In this document: positions 7,475 through 16,657 of the stretch, in pieces
How positions within the stretch are numbered: position 1 is the stretch's first letter
Layout of the letters: each line of letters opens with the position of its first letter
Assembly (NCBI GenBank): GCA_964603935.1
Contig: CAZRWL010000004.1
Coordinates: 1 to 60,691 of the forward strand
Direction of reading: 5' to 3'
Source: GWB1-37-8 sp964603935
GTDB lineage: Bacteria; Patescibacteriota; Microgenomatia; Levybacterales; UBA12049
Length of the DNA: 60,691 nt
The notes under the pieces: model-generated
Databases searched by the model: none
Told to the model about the DNA's origin: nothing
What the model saw: the letters and a program-made list of their open reading frames with translations, nothing else
Translations under genes and position numbers: made by a program

Positions 7475-8776
7475 CTAAAATTTAATCAAAAATAAATAAT
7501 ACATGCTCAAGATCACCATAATAACTCCAACGCTTGCAATTACCGCTCCTACCCCTAACAAATCAGCCAACCCTCCGGCAAGAACAACAGGCAGGAAAGA
7601 AACCGCTCCTACCAAAGAATTCAAAAGTCCATACATTCTTCCTCTCATATCCTCGCCGGTCTCAATTTGAATGGTTGTGTTGGACGGAATAAAAACAAAC
7701 GAATTCGAAAAACCAATAACAAAAGCAAGAACCACAATAATATGTAAAATATTTATATCCAAAATGTTAGGCAGAAAATTATTCAGACTTTGCACAAATC
7801 CATAAGAAGCAACACGGCTTGTGAATGGCAGCAGAATAAAAATGATTCCCGTAATCATAAATCCAATCGCGCTTAAACATCTATGATTAAACTTCTTACC
7901 TATGCTTCCCAGAAAAAAAGCTCCAAGCCCCAATCCCAGACCTGCCGGAGCAATAAGTATCCACGAAAGACTTTCAAGCGGCGCTTGAAGTATTGTCGTG
8001 ACATAACCTGGAGCAAGTACCGCAAACATGAAAATTATAGCTTGAGCTATAGTCAGCATAACAAGGGCATGCATAACTTTTCGGGCTTTCCTTATAAAGG
8101 AAAATATTTCTCTTGTCTCTTTGGCAATTGAAAAATTGTTAAAGAAAGACAATTTATCTTTGGGCGCTTCTTTTTTTCCATTGACAAGTTTAACTAAGAT
8201 AACAAAAAGAGCGCTAACAAGAAAAAGTAAGCCGAGAAAAATAATAGTGTTGGTCTCGCCAAACAAAAGAAGCATGGGTCCCGCAAATACATAGCCTATC
8301 AATGTGCTTGCGTATATTCCGAATGCAAACACCGCATTTGCCGGCATAAGAAGATGTTTAGGAACTAATTGCGGAATAATTGCGGATTCAGCGGGAATAA
8401 AAAATTGCGTAGCAACAGCAATCAAAAAAGTAAGAAAGTATATTAATCCCAGATGCAAATCCGGAATCAGAAACGGCAAAATAAGCAGTCCTCTGATTAA
8501 ATTTGTATACACCAACACTTTTTTCTTGTTCCACCTGTCTACGTATACACCCGTAATAACGCTAAATATTACTGCGGGAATCATAAACGAAAGAATCATT
8601 CCGGATACGGCGGTATTTGAGCGGGTAATATTGTAAATTATGAAAATTAAGACAAAATGCTGCATGTTGAAAGCCAGCTGGGAGAAAAATTCGGAAAGCA
8701 TCATCAGAAGAAACGGTTTTATTGCCAGAACTTGAAGAATATTGTTCCCCAGAACTCGCTTTTTAACAACATCCAT
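7475..8776 (-). CDS. MFS transporter
   Basis: 433 residues with about twelve transmembrane helices. The motif-A region between TM2 and TM3 reads VYVDRWNKKKVLVYTNLIRG, the DR-x-x-x-K-K pattern of Major Facilitator exporters of the EntS/MFS_3 type. The substrate cannot be read from sequence; export of a small molecule or drug is likely. It is probably co-transcribed with the Lgt-like gene downstream, and the large aminopeptidase gene lies upstream on the same strand. Confidence 0.88.
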   Translation of the reverse strand: MDVVKKRVLGNNILQVLAIKPFLLMMLSEFFSQLAFNMQHFVLIFIIYNITRSNTAVSGMILSFMIPAVIFSVITGVYVDRWNKKKVLVYTNLIRGLLILPFLIPDLHLGLIYFLTFLIAVATQFFIPAESAIIPQLVPKHLLMPANAVFAFGIYASTLIGYVFAGPMLLLFGETNTIIFLGLLFLVSALFVILVKLVNGKKEAPKDKLSFFNNFSIAKETREIFSFIRKARKVMHALVMLTIAQAIIFMFAVLAPGYVTTILQAPLESLSWILIAPAGLGLGLGAFFLGSIGKKFNHRCLSAIGFMITGIIFILLPFTSRVASYGFVQSLNNFLPNILDINILHIIVVLAFVIGFSNSFVFIPSNTTIQIETGEDMRGRMYGLLNSLVGAVSFLPVVLAGGLADLLGVGAVIASVGVIMVILSMYYLFLIKF

Positions 8777-8817
8777 AACTATTCATTCTACCAACTATTC
8801 TAAGAGAATTACAAGCT

Positions 8818-11379
8818 CTAAGCCTTCCGGAGAAACTCGGAGATTTTGGATTTGTCGCGGGAGAGCCAGAGGCTGTTTGCGCGAATTTGCTCTGTAACTT
8901 GAGCTATTGTTCTTTCCAGTCCTGGGGATGGATTTTTTTTGAAAAACTTCTCTATCTCCAAAGCTTTTTTACTGTCAACAAAATTAACAGCCGGCTGAAT
9001 AAACCGCGGATACAGATGTCCTCCGGCGAAAGTCTTTTGAATTAATTTCCAATTTTTCTGCAAGAAATCCCAAGCCAGGTCGCGCCCGGCCGGATTCGCC
9101 CAGACAAAACTTACTGCTTTAAATCTATCCTGAGCTCTGGTTTCCTGTGAAAAAGCGAATGTCAAAGTTTTCGTTAATAAATTTACGTCTTTAAACAAAC
9201 ACAAAGCCCTGAAAATTCTATCTTTCTCTTCCTGAAACGGAGTTTTGTCATACAAATTTTTAAGCATTGCATATTCATCATCTTCCCCATTTTCCGCAAC
9301 CAAATTATAGACAAGTCCCCGCAAATCAGAATCTATTTTTGATTTACTTTCAACAATTGACTTGAATAAATCCTTTGCTTTGGCAATTATTGCCTTATCC
9401 CCAAAAGTACCCGCAGCAAAAAGAACAATACTTCTTAGCAGGGTTTGGGCATGCTCTTCCTGAGGTTTTTTATCCCATCCGATTCTTACAGTAATTACGG
9501 CAAAAATTTCTCTGCAATATTTTCTGAAATTTACATGAAACTTTTCAGAGGAGATTAAATTATCCAAAGTTCTCAAATCCGCCGCAATCTGCGCCCAGAC
9601 AATATATTCATTTTCTTTTTTATAAGAAAGCGTCAGTTCCAGTGCCTTATCGGTTGCCATATGTCCTGACTGAGCCAGCGCGTAAGCATCTCTCACGATT
9701 CCAAACCTATCTTCTGCTGAAACCTTTTTTTCTTCGATTGAATCTTGCAATAATTGCAAGTTCTCAGCAGAATACTTTATGCGAACCAGACTTGTCTCTC
9801 CTCTATTAAGCTTTATTTGTTCCTTCTGCTTTGGCATTAAAATGGTCTTTTTTGAAAAAAGAAAAGAGTCAATAGGAATAAGCCAAACCGTTTTATCGTA
9901 AGACTTCTTTGCGGATATCGGACTTGAAAAAAATCTTGTTTGCGTAAGTTTCAGTTTTTTCGAAACGTCGGAAACGATAACTAACGGATATCCCGGCTTG
10001 CCTGTCCAATTCTCCATTATTTTTTCAACTTTTTTTCCTGACGCTTTCTCCAAAGCTTTCCACAAATCCACTGTTGCCGCATTGCCGTATTTGTGTTTTT
10101 CAAGATATATTTGCAATCCTTTTTGGAAATTTTTCTCTCCAAGATAAACTGCCAGCATTCTGATAACTGAAGCGCCTTTCGAATAACTGACAGCGTCAAA
10201 AATTTCACTGATTTCGCCGGGATGGCGCACCGCTACTTCAATCGGATGAGTGTTTTTCAAACCATCCAGCTCCAACGCTCTTGCATGATCCATAAAAACA
10301 AATTGCTTCCAAATATGCCAGTCGGGAAAGATTGAATCAACTGCAAGATATTCGATGTAAGAAGCAAATCCCTCATTGAGCCACAAATGCGTCCACCACT
10401 GCATGGTTACCAAGTTTCCAAACCACATATGCGCCAATTCATGCGCGATAACTAACGCAACCCACTGCTTATTCGCAGTTGAAGAAAGCTCCTCGTCAAC
10501 CAAAAGCGCTGTTTCCCTGTAAGTTACCGCTCCCCAATTCTCCATTGCTCCGGCTGCAAAATCCGGAATTGCGATTAAATCTAAAACAGGCAAAGGATAC
10601 TTAATCCCAAAGTAATCTTCATAAAACTCTAAAACCCGCACTGCCGTTGACAGCGCAAATTTTGCCTGATGTTTTTTACCGAAAGTTGTAAAAACCCTAA
10701 CTTTAAAAGCAGTTTTTACTTGCCCAGTGGAGCCTGTGCGAAAGCGGGATTCAATAAACTCAAATTTCCCAACAATAAAAGCCGCTAAATACGTTGACAT
10801 TTTTGGCGTTGGCGCAAATGTAACAACTTTGTATCCCGGAGAATGTTCTGCTACTTCTGTTTCAACCGTATTGGAAATTGCCGTGTGGTCTTGCGGAATT
10901 ATTAATTTAACATCAAAAACCGCTTTCTTGGCCGGTTCATCGAAGGAAGGAAAAGCCCGCCTGGCATCTGTTGATTCAAATTGCGTAACAGCCATATAAT
11001 GTTCTTTTCCGCCATGCTGGTACCTACTTCGATAAAATCCCCGCATTTTATCATTCAGAATTCCGGTAAATTTAAGCTGTAATTTTGTTTCCTCCGCTTG
11101 AGTCTTCTTTTCAAAAAACATTGTCGCTGTTTCCAATTTTTCATTGTAAGAAATGCTTTGTGATTTTAATTCTGTCGTTCCATCACGCAAAACAGCAGCT
11201 GTGATTTTGAGTTCAGCCGCGTGAAGGGTAATTTCGCTTACCGGCTTAGTCAGATTTAGCAAAATTTCTACTTCCCCGCCAAAAGTAAACTCTTTTAAAT
11301 TCGGAAAAAGAGTTATTGAATATCGTTTGGGGACAATATGATTAGGAAGTCTGACCTGTACTTTTTGCTTTAATTTCAT
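8818..11379 (-). CDS. M1-family zinc aminopeptidase
   Basis: 853 residues. GAMEN (277-281) binds the substrate N-terminus, HELAHMWFGN (His313, Glu314, His317) and Glu336 in NEGFAS form the zinc site, and Tyr399 in AVSYSKG is the expected transition-state tyrosine. An N-terminal beta-barrel and an ERAP1_C-like helical C-terminus complete a full-length M1 enzyme. It removes N-terminal residues from peptides. No signal peptide is visible, so it is probably cytoplasmic. In a host with reduced biosynthesis it would recycle peptides, which is inference. Confidence 0.96.
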   Translation of the reverse strand: MKLKQKVQVRLPNHIVPKRYSITLFPNLKEFTFGGEVEILLNLTKPVSEITLHAAELKITAAVLRDGTTELKSQSISYNEKLETATMFFEKKTQAEETKLQLKFTGILNDKMRGFYRSRYQHGGKEHYMAVTQFESTDARRAFPSFDEPAKKAVFDVKLIIPQDHTAISNTVETEVAEHSPGYKVVTFAPTPKMSTYLAAFIVGKFEFIESRFRTGSTGQVKTAFKVRVFTTFGKKHQAKFALSTAVRVLEFYEDYFGIKYPLPVLDLIAIPDFAAGAMENWGAVTYRETALLVDEELSSTANKQWVALVIAHELAHMWFGNLVTMQWWTHLWLNEGFASYIEYLAVDSIFPDWHIWKQFVFMDHARALELDGLKNTHPIEVAVRHPGEISEIFDAVSYSKGASVIRMLAVYLGEKNFQKGLQIYLEKHKYGNAATVDLWKALEKASGKKVEKIMENWTGKPGYPLVIVSDVSKKLKLTQTRFFSSPISAKKSYDKTVWLIPIDSFLFSKKTILMPKQKEQIKLNRGETSLVRIKYSAENLQLLQDSIEEKKVSAEDRFGIVRDAYALAQSGHMATDKALELTLSYKKENEYIVWAQIAADLRTLDNLISSEKFHVNFRKYCREIFAVITVRIGWDKKPQEEHAQTLLRSIVLFAAGTFGDKAIIAKAKDLFKSIVESKSKIDSDLRGLVYNLVAENGEDDEYAMLKNLYDKTPFQEEKDRIFRALCLFKDVNLLTKTLTFAFSQETRAQDRFKAVSFVWANPAGRDLAWDFLQKNWKLIQKTFAGGHLYPRFIQPAVNFVDSKKALEIEKFFKKNPSPGLERTIAQVTEQIRANSLWLSRDKSKISEFLRKA

Positions 11380-11410
11380 TACGCAAAAGTATATAATAGA
11401 TCGTATTATT

Positions 11411-11493
11411 GGGCAAGTGGCGGAATGGTATACGCGGTAGTCTCAAAAACTACTAGTCGCAAGGCTGTGTGGGTTCGACTCCCTCCTTGCCCA
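11411..11493 (+). tRNA. tRNA-Leu (CAA)
   Basis: The acceptor stem is GGGCAAG (11411-11417) with CTTGCCC (11486-11492) and discriminator A at 11493. The anticodon stem GTAGT/ACTAC carries the loop CTCAAAA, giving anticodon CAA, which reads UUG leucine. A long variable arm, typical of class II tRNA-Leu, and the T-loop TTCGACT are present; the T-stem has one T-T mismatch. The 3' CCA is not encoded. Confidence 0.95.
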
Positions 11494-11503
11494 CTATTTG
11501 TTT

Positions 11504-11830
11504 ATGAAAAATTTAACTTTAAATCAGGCGGTAAAAGAAACCATAAAAGTAGCTTTAAAAATGCCCAAAAGTAAAGAATGGTTGATCCACAATAATTTCG
11601 CAGCTATGGTTGAAGAAGTGGGAGAATTAGGAAATGCCATTCAAGTGGAAGAAGGCTTCAAGTCTAAGAAGCGCAAAAAAGCGGAAATTGCAGACTCAAT
11701 CTGCGACATATTATATGAGCTTTTCAGAATAGCAAAATGGTATAAAGTAGACTTAAATGAAGAATATCCATTAGTGTTAAAACAAATCGATAATCGAAGA
11801 AAGCGCGGCGAATTTGATCATGATGAATAA
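11504..11830 (+). CDS. MazG-like nucleotide pyrophosphohydrolase
   Basis: 108 residues. MVEEVGELGNAI and IADSICDILYELFRIA are the two helices of the MazG/all-alpha NTP-PPase fold, with the ExxE...ExxD metal-binding pattern (E-E-V-x-E and D-S-I-C-D). Such enzymes hydrolyse (d)NTPs or related nucleotides to monophosphate plus pyrophosphate, often as house-cleaning. The gene starts 10 bases after tRNA-Leu and overlaps the next hydrolase gene, so the two form a unit. Confidence 0.8.
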   Translation: MKNLTLNQAVKETIKVALKMPKSKEWLIHNNFAAMVEEVGELGNAIQVEEGFKSKKRKKAEIADSICDILYELFRIAKWYKVDLNEEYPLVLKQIDNRRKRGEFDHDE

Positions 11831-12410
11831 GCGGATTTTTATAGTTCACGGCTGGGGCGGAAATCCAAGGGAAAATTGGTTTCCCTGGTTAAGAAAAGAG
11901 CTGGAAGCCAAAGGTTTTGAAGTTTTTGTCCCCCAACTACCTGATCCTGAAAATCCAAGAATATACAATTGGGTTCCAAAATTAGCAGAAGCTGTTGGCA
12001 CAAACCAGGACGAACAAACCTATTTCGTGGGACACAGCATGGGTTGCCAGACAATCGCAAGATATCTTGAAAACTTACCAGAAAATATCCAAGTTGGAGG
12101 CGCAGTTTTTGTTGCCGGGTTTTTCAAAAGATTAACCGGACTTGAAGATGAACCCGGAGTTCCGGAAACTGATAAGCATTGGCTTGGTACGCCTCTTGAT
12201 TTAGCAAAAGTTAAATCTCATTTGCTTAAAAGTGTAGCGATTTTTTCAGACAACGACCCCTATGTTCCCTTAGATAATCAAGGCGATTTTAGAGACAAAC
12301 TCGGGTCAAAAATTATTATCGAACATCAAATGGGCCACTTCAATGAAAGCGCCGGAATAATCCAACTCCCCATCGCTTTGAAATCTGTTTTGGAAATTTC
12401 TAAAAAGTGA
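11820..12410 (+). CDS. RBBP9/YdeN-type serine hydrolase
   Basis: 196 residues of alpha/beta-hydrolase fold: RIFIVHGWGGNP forms the oxyanion region, GHSMGC holds the nucleophilic Ser, and a later Asp (SDNDPYVP) and His (QMGHF) complete the triad. This matches the small RBBP9/YdeN family; its natural substrate is unknown. The start ATG at 11820 overlaps the 3' end of the MazG-like gene. The stop is followed at once by a palindromic repeat (12411-12436) that could act as a transcript end. Confidence 0.88.
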   Translation: MMNKRIFIVHGWGGNPRENWFPWLRKELEAKGFEVFVPQLPDPENPRIYNWVPKLAEAVGTNQDEQTYFVGHSMGCQTIARYLENLPENIQVGGAVFVAGFFKRLTGLEDEPGVPETDKHWLGTPLDLAKVKSHLLKSVAIFSDNDPYVPLDNQGDFRDKLGSKIIIEHQMGHFNESAGIIQLPIALKSVLEISKK

Positions 12411-12436
12411 GATGCTGAAATAAATTCAGCATGACA
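12411..12436. repeat. Palindromic repeat, family A (intergenic)
   Basis: GATGCTGAA then TTCAGCATGACA form a hairpin between convergent genes. It is a copy of the same element found between and within other genes in this window. Confidence 0.85.
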
Positions 12437-12442
12437 ATGAAA

Positions 12443-13765
12443 TTACTCTGCTTCTCGTTTTTTGTCAACATTATAGAATTTGATGCGGTCGCCGCGAAAA
12501 ATCAAATCTATCTCTCCCATCGGACCGTTTCTGTGTTTGGCTATCAAAAGCTTGGTCTGCATGGTCGGAGTAATTTCTGCCTCAGGACGGTATAAAAACA
12601 TCACCACATCCGCATCCTGTTCGATTGCCCCTGATTCCCTCAAATCCGCAAGCTGTGGTTTTTTCTCTCCTCTATGCTCTACTGCGCGGGATAATTGCGA
12701 CACTGCCAAAACAGGAACTTTTAATTCCCTTGCTAAATTTTTTAGGGACTGGGAAACAATGGATACCTCCTGCACGCGATTGTCATACCTTCGACCCGGA
12801 TCAACAAGCTGAAGATAATCAACGATAAAAAGGGAAATATTTTGCTCCAAAATAAGACGCCTTGCTTTCGTGCGCATTTCGGATATTGTAATTCCGGGCG
12901 TGTCATCTATAAAAATCGGCGCATCTGCCAATTCCCCCATTGCGTGTGAAAGCTTTGTAAAATCAGAGTCTGTTAATTTTCCTGTTTTTATTCTCCATGC
13001 GTCAACATCCGCCTGACCTACCAACAAACGATCCACCAATTCCTCTTTGCTCATTTCCAAAGAAAATATCGCAACAGGGGTTTTGTCTACGACACCTGCA
13101 TGCTGGGCAATGTTTACGATCATTGCTGTTTTTCCCTGTCCGGGACGGGCAGCCAAAATCAGCAAATTGGACTGCTGCATTCCCGAAAGTGTATTATCCA
13201 AATCAACAAAACCTGTTTTTACTCCCCTTAACCCCGCTCCCTTCTTATGAAGTTCGTCAATTCTGTCAAAGCTTTCAGCCAATGCTTCTTTAAGAGGAAC
13301 AAATGATCTTAATGAACTTTTTTGGGATATTGCAAAAATTGATGATTCTGCTCTGTCCAGAACCGAATCGATTTCCTTGTCGTCCGCAAAACCCATTTCG
13401 GCAATTTGAGCTCCAGCCTGAATTAAAGACCTTTTTGTTGCAGCTTCTTTAATAAGAAGAGCATAATGTTCAATATTTGCAGCTGTTGGAACTGCATCAA
13501 CAAGTTCTGTCAAATAAGAGGACTCTATCTTCTGGGAAGTTTTATTTTTTTTAAGCTGCGCTCTCAAAGTTAATAAATCAATAGGTTTTCCCTGCTCATA
13601 CAAAGACAGCATTACCCCGAATATAATTCCATTAATAGGATTGTAGAAATCATCAATGGCAAGAAGCTGGGAAACTGTCGCAACAGCATCTTTATCTATG
13701 AGAATTGCTCCCAAAACACTGGCTTCCGCTTCTTCATTATGAGGGGGAACCTTCAATGTAGACAT
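12443..13765 (-). CDS. dnaB: Replicative DNA helicase DnaB
   Basis: 440 residues. The N-terminal DnaB domain starts VPPHNEEAEASVLGAILID, and the C-terminal RecA-like ATPase has Walker A ARPGQGKTAM, Walker B LFIVDYLQLV and the arginine-finger region near the end (KHRNGPMGEIDL). Both domains have normal size and no intein or insertion. It unwinds DNA at the replication fork as a ring hexamer. It stands alone, with palindromic repeats on both sides. Confidence 0.98.
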   Translation of the reverse strand: MSTLKVPPHNEEAEASVLGAILIDKDAVATVSQLLAIDDFYNPINGIIFGVMLSLYEQGKPIDLLTLRAQLKKNKTSQKIESSYLTELVDAVPTAANIEHYALLIKEAATKRSLIQAGAQIAEMGFADDKEIDSVLDRAESSIFAISQKSSLRSFVPLKEALAESFDRIDELHKKGAGLRGVKTGFVDLDNTLSGMQQSNLLILAARPGQGKTAMIVNIAQHAGVVDKTPVAIFSLEMSKEELVDRLLVGQADVDAWRIKTGKLTDSDFTKLSHAMGELADAPIFIDDTPGITISEMRTKARRLILEQNISLFIVDYLQLVDPGRRYDNRVQEVSIVSQSLKNLARELKVPVLAVSQLSRAVEHRGEKKPQLADLRESGAIEQDADVVMFLYRPEAEITPTMQTKLLIAKHRNGPMGEIDLIFRGDRIKFYNVDKKREAE

Positions 13766-13776
13766 AACTTATTAAA

Positions 13777-13804
13777 TGTCATGCTGAACTTGTTTCAGCA
13801 TCTC
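13777..13804. repeat. Palindromic repeat, family A (intergenic)
   Basis: TCATGCTGAACTTG followed by TTTCAGCATCTC, between dnaB and the next gene on the same strand. The arms pair over about 8 bases. Confidence 0.85.
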
Positions 13805-13820
13805 ATTATGACAAGAATTA

Positions 13821-14339
13821 TCATCCAAGCGTTACCACTTCCATTTTCTCCGGCAGTTTGTCTTTTGTTATTGTTATTTTGGACACTGGAATTGCATTCT
13901 CAACACCCAGCGCTTTTGCCGCTTCTGCTTTTTTATCTCCATACAATATTGTAATTTTTGGCTCCAGGCCTGTTATTGACGATTCGCTAAATTCATCATC
14001 TGTATTTATTACTGCGACCTGACATTCATCAAATCCATCAACTTTCGATTCTGTTGTTTTGCCCAAAATAACACTTACGGCATCTATTGAAAACCTGTAT
14101 AGAATTCCTTTGGGAGTTGATGTTCCTGAGATTTTTGCGCCCCCAACCTCATATCCTCCCGGACCGCTTATGATCATTCGCGAGTCAGTTATCCTTGATA
14201 AATCAACATTGCCGACTCCATCCAGAAGAGCTATCGCGTCCGCACTCGTTTTTGGCATTTCTCTTGCGGGGTCTACGATAAAAGTTGCGCTTTTGCCTTT
14301 AATCTTTATAGTATTTTTGCCAATAATCGAAATATCCAC
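13821..14339 (-). CDS. Degenerate metallo-beta-lactamase-fold protein
   Basis: 172 residues. The layout (MDISIIGKNTIKIKGKSATF...VDPA, then ISGPGGYEVGGAKISG) follows small metallo-beta-lactamase-fold hydrolases of the UPF0173 type. The HxHxDH zinc motif and the usual GHS near the N-terminus are missing, so a metal-dependent hydrolase activity is unlikely. A structural or binding role is inferred. It lies on the minus strand, separated from dnaB by a palindromic repeat. Confidence 0.6.
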   Translation of the reverse strand: MDISIIGKNTIKIKGKSATFIVDPAREMPKTSADAIALLDGVGNVDLSRITDSRMIISGPGGYEVGGAKISGTSTPKGILYRFSIDAVSVILGKTTESKVDGFDECQVAVINTDDEFSESSITGLEPKITILYGDKKAEAAKALGVENAIPVSKITITKDKLPEKMEVVTLG

Positions 14340-14367
14340 TCCAACATCCTACCACAGAGATATTTTC

Positions 14368-14396
14368 TTGACAAGTATTGCCTTTTATCGTATTAT
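14368..14396 (+). promoter_or_regulatory. Promoter of the secreted-protein / peptidase operon
   Basis: TTGACA (14368-14373), 17-base spacer, TATTAT (14391-14396), 25 bases upstream of the ATG at 14421. This is a strong consensus promoter. Confidence 0.8.
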
Positions 14397-14420
14397 CACT
14401 TATCCAAGAGATTTTCAAAA

Positions 14421-14846
14421 ATGAAAAAAGAAAAACTTATCCTCTCTTTTATCGCTATTGTCTTCGGTCTTTTAGCCGCGGGTGGAATATTCTATATTCT
14501 CCAAGCAGCAAAAACAGTTCCCGCAAATAATGCCAATATTGCATCTCTTATTTCTCCAACGCCAACTCCTATTCCTTCTGTTTTTTTAACTATTGACCGG
14601 CCTAAAGACGAAGAGGTTGTAACCAGCAAAATATTAACCATTTCGGGAAAAACCGTAAGTAATGCCGTCATTGTTATCATCACCGATTCCTCCGAAGACG
14701 TAATTACCCCCGCATCTAATGGCAATTTTTCCGCGACTGTTAAAATCGACAATGACCAAAATATTATACAAATCACAGCTATCGCGCCGAACGGAGAACA
14801 GGTTACGGTTAAAAAAACAATCACATATTCACAAGAAGAATTTTAA
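14421..14846 (+). CDS. Membrane-anchored Ig-like domain protein
   Basis: 141 residues: N-terminal membrane anchor or uncleaved signal (LILSFIAIVFGLLAAGGIFYILQ), a Pro/Thr linker (SPTPTPIP) and a beta-rich domain (FLTIDRPKDEEVVTSKILTISGKT...IIQITAIAPNGEQVTVKKTI) resembling bacterial Ig-like or glucodextranase-type domains. It is expected on the outer face of the membrane, perhaps in adhesion or wall binding. It is first in an operon with another exported protein and a peptidase. Confidence 0.7.
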   Translation: MKKEKLILSFIAIVFGLLAAGGIFYILQAAKTVPANNANIASLISPTPTPIPSVFLTIDRPKDEEVVTSKILTISGKTVSNAVIVIITDSSEDVITPASNGNFSATVKIDNDQNIIQITAIAPNGEQVTVKKTITYSQEEF

Positions 14847-14849
14847 TTT

Positions 14850-15533
14850 ATGTATAAAAAATTTTTATCATTATTGCTAATTGTTAATTGCTACTTGTTA
14901 ATTGTTGCGCCTTTGGCGCTGGCTGCCACTCCAACTCAGGATGATAGAACGCAGGAAATAAGAGATCAACTGATAACAAATATTGCCTCCCGCGTTGCGC
15001 AGTTAAAATTAGTTGAAAAACGCGGAATAATAGGCATAGTTATCAATGTTACCAATACTCAAATTACCGTTACAGACTTACAGAACAATACGCGCTTCAT
15101 AGATGTTGACGAATTGACTAAATTTTCTTCTCCCAATGCCAGAGGAACTTATGGAATTTCAGACATTAAAAAAGACTCAGCTATCGGAGTTTTGGGATTA
15201 TACAATAAGGAATCACGAAGAATTTTAGCCAGATTTGTCAATGCTATAACTGTTCCGCTTATCGTTCATGGAGGTGTTGCTGCAATTGATAATGAAAATT
15301 TCGCCATAACTATTGCAACGGAAAAGGGTAAAGAGATTATTGCTGACATAGAAGCCTTGACCAGAACTTACTTGTACACACAAGAAGAAGGATATGGCAG
15401 ATCCGGATTTTCAAAAATTAAAGAAAATTACAGCATTATAGCTGTTGGCGTAAAAGACATAAAAGACAACCAAAGAATGACTGCAACCAGAATTATATTT
15501 TTCCCGGAAATTCCCGCCAGACTTCCAAAATGA
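14850..15533 (+). CDS. Exported protein of unknown function
   Basis: 227 residues with a signal peptide (LLLIVNCYLLIVAPLALAA, probable cleavage after ALA). The mature part is beta-rich with repeated units like GIIGIVINVTNTQITVTDL and IDNENFAITIAT, reminiscent of DUF5666-type OB-like repeats, but not securely assigned. Part of the signal peptide is encoded by an imperfect TTGTTAA-type 7-bp repeat. The gene starts 3 bases after the Ig-like gene and overlaps the peptidase gene by 4 bases (ATGA), indicating coupled translation. Confidence 0.7.
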   Translation: MYKKFLSLLLIVNCYLLIVAPLALAATPTQDDRTQEIRDQLITNIASRVAQLKLVEKRGIIGIVINVTNTQITVTDLQNNTRFIDVDELTKFSSPNARGTYGISDIKKDSAIGVLGLYNKESRRILARFVNAITVPLIVHGGVAAIDNENFAITIATEKGKEIIADIEALTRTYLYTQEEGYGRSGFSKIKENYSIIAVGVKDIKDNQRMTATRIIFFPEIPARLPK

Positions 15534-16657
15534 TTACTCATTTAATTAAACTTCGGCAGGAGATAGCCAAAAATAAATTGGATGCAGCGTTAATCTCTTC
15601 AGTATCCAATATCATTTATTTAACAAAATATTCAGGATTTTCAAAAGAGGAACGTGAAGCATATTTATTTATTACTCAAAACCAGCAATATATTCTAACT
15701 GACGGGAGATATGCTCATGCGATTAAAACATTAATTCCAAATTTTAAATTAATCGAAATCTCCTCAACGAATTCGGCAGAAGATATATTAAAAAAACTTA
15801 AAACCAAACACAAAATAAAAAGGCTCGGCGTTGAAGAAAATAATTTAACCCACAAAGAGTACAAAGAACTTTCTGCCTGCTTTAATGACCTGCCTGCCGG
15901 CAAGGCGGGTTTAAATCATTTTAGTTTGAATAATTTTCGTGCAATAAAAAACGGGAAAGAAATTTCCGCAGTAGAAAAGGCTTGTAAGCTTGGAGATAAA
16001 ACTTTTGCTTATATTCTAAAAAAAATTAAACTCGGAGTTTCGGAAAAAGGGGTAGCAAATGAAATAGAATTTTTTATCAAAAAACATGGCGCTGACATTT
16101 CTTTCCGTCCAATCGTTGCTTTTGGAAAAAACTCAGCTATTCCCCACCACGTTTCTACCCATAACTCCAAACTCTTAACTCATAACTCAATCATATTGTT
16201 GGATTTCGGTGTTAAATTAAATAACTATTGTTCCGACATGACCCGCACAGTCTTCTTCGGCAAACCAAGTCCCGAACAGAAACGCATGTACAAAACCGTT
16301 CTCCAGGCGCAAAAGCTTGCCATCGAATCCCTCACCTCGGATGGTGGCAGGCTGAGCTTGCGAAGCCATGACTCCTCCGAGGTGGATCGAATCGCCCGCG
16401 ATTATATAATTTCTAAAGGCTACTCAACTATCCCCCACTCTCTCGGTCATGGCATCGGCATTGACGTCCACGAATCTCCCCATCTTTCTCCCAACTCCAA
16501 AGATATATTAAAAGAAGGCATGGTTTTTTCCATCGAACCCGGAATTTATTCTCCAAATTTTGGTGGAGTCAGAATCGAAGATTTAGTGGTTTTGGAAAAA
16601 AACAATGTCCGCCTCCTCACCCACTCCCCAAAAGGCCCTCTTGACATATTGTCATAA
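15530..16657 (+). CDS. Xaa-Pro aminopeptidase (M24)
   Basis: 375 residues: N-terminal creatinase-like domain, then the pita-bread M24 domain. Metal ligands are visible in LLDFGVKL, CSDMTRTVFFG, LGHGIGIDVHESP, FSIEPGIYS and GVRIEDLV, the full dimetal set. It removes an N-terminal residue preceding proline. Three stretches are foreign to the family: LPAGKAG (repeat 15889-15909), VSTHNSKLLTHNSI (CATAACT-like 7-bp repeats near 16158-16190) and the GGRLSLRSHDSS segment (palindrome 16335-16382). All keep the frame. It overlaps the previous gene by 4 bases. Confidence 0.92.
   Translation: MITHLIKLRQEIAKNKLDAALISSVSNIIYLTKYSGFSKEEREAYLFITQNQQYILTDGRYAHAIKTLIPNFKLIEISSTNSAEDILKKLKTKHKIKRLGVEENNLTHKEYKELSACFNDLPAGKAGLNHFSLNNFRAIKNGKEISAVEKACKLGDKTFAYILKKIKLGVSEKGVANEIEFFIKKHGADISFRPIVAFGKNSAIPHHVSTHNSKLLTHNSIILLDFGVKLNNYCSDMTRTVFFGKPSPEQKRMYKTVLQAQKLAIESLTSDGGRLSLRSHDSSEVDRIARDYIISKGYSTIPHSLGHGIGIDVHESPHLSPNSKDILKEGMVFSIEPGIYSPNFGGVRIEDLVVLEKNNVRLLTHSPKGPLDILS
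15889..15909. repeat. Palindromic repeat in the peptidase gene
   Basis: CCTGCC/GGCGGG arms around CCGGCAA. In frame it encodes LPAGKAG, in the linker between the two domains. Confidence 0.75.
16335..16382. repeat. 48-bp palindromic insertion in the peptidase gene
   Basis: Outer arms CCTCGGA (16335-16341) and TCCGAGG (16376-16382), inner arms GGTGGC and GCCAT. Its 48 bases are a multiple of three and encode a segment around GGRLSLRSHDSS that is absent from normal M24 enzymes. Confidence 0.75.

Noticed and set aside
13047..13293. Long plus-strand frames within dnaB
   Set aside because: They are antisense shadows of a fully conserved helicase gene with no ribosome site or family match.
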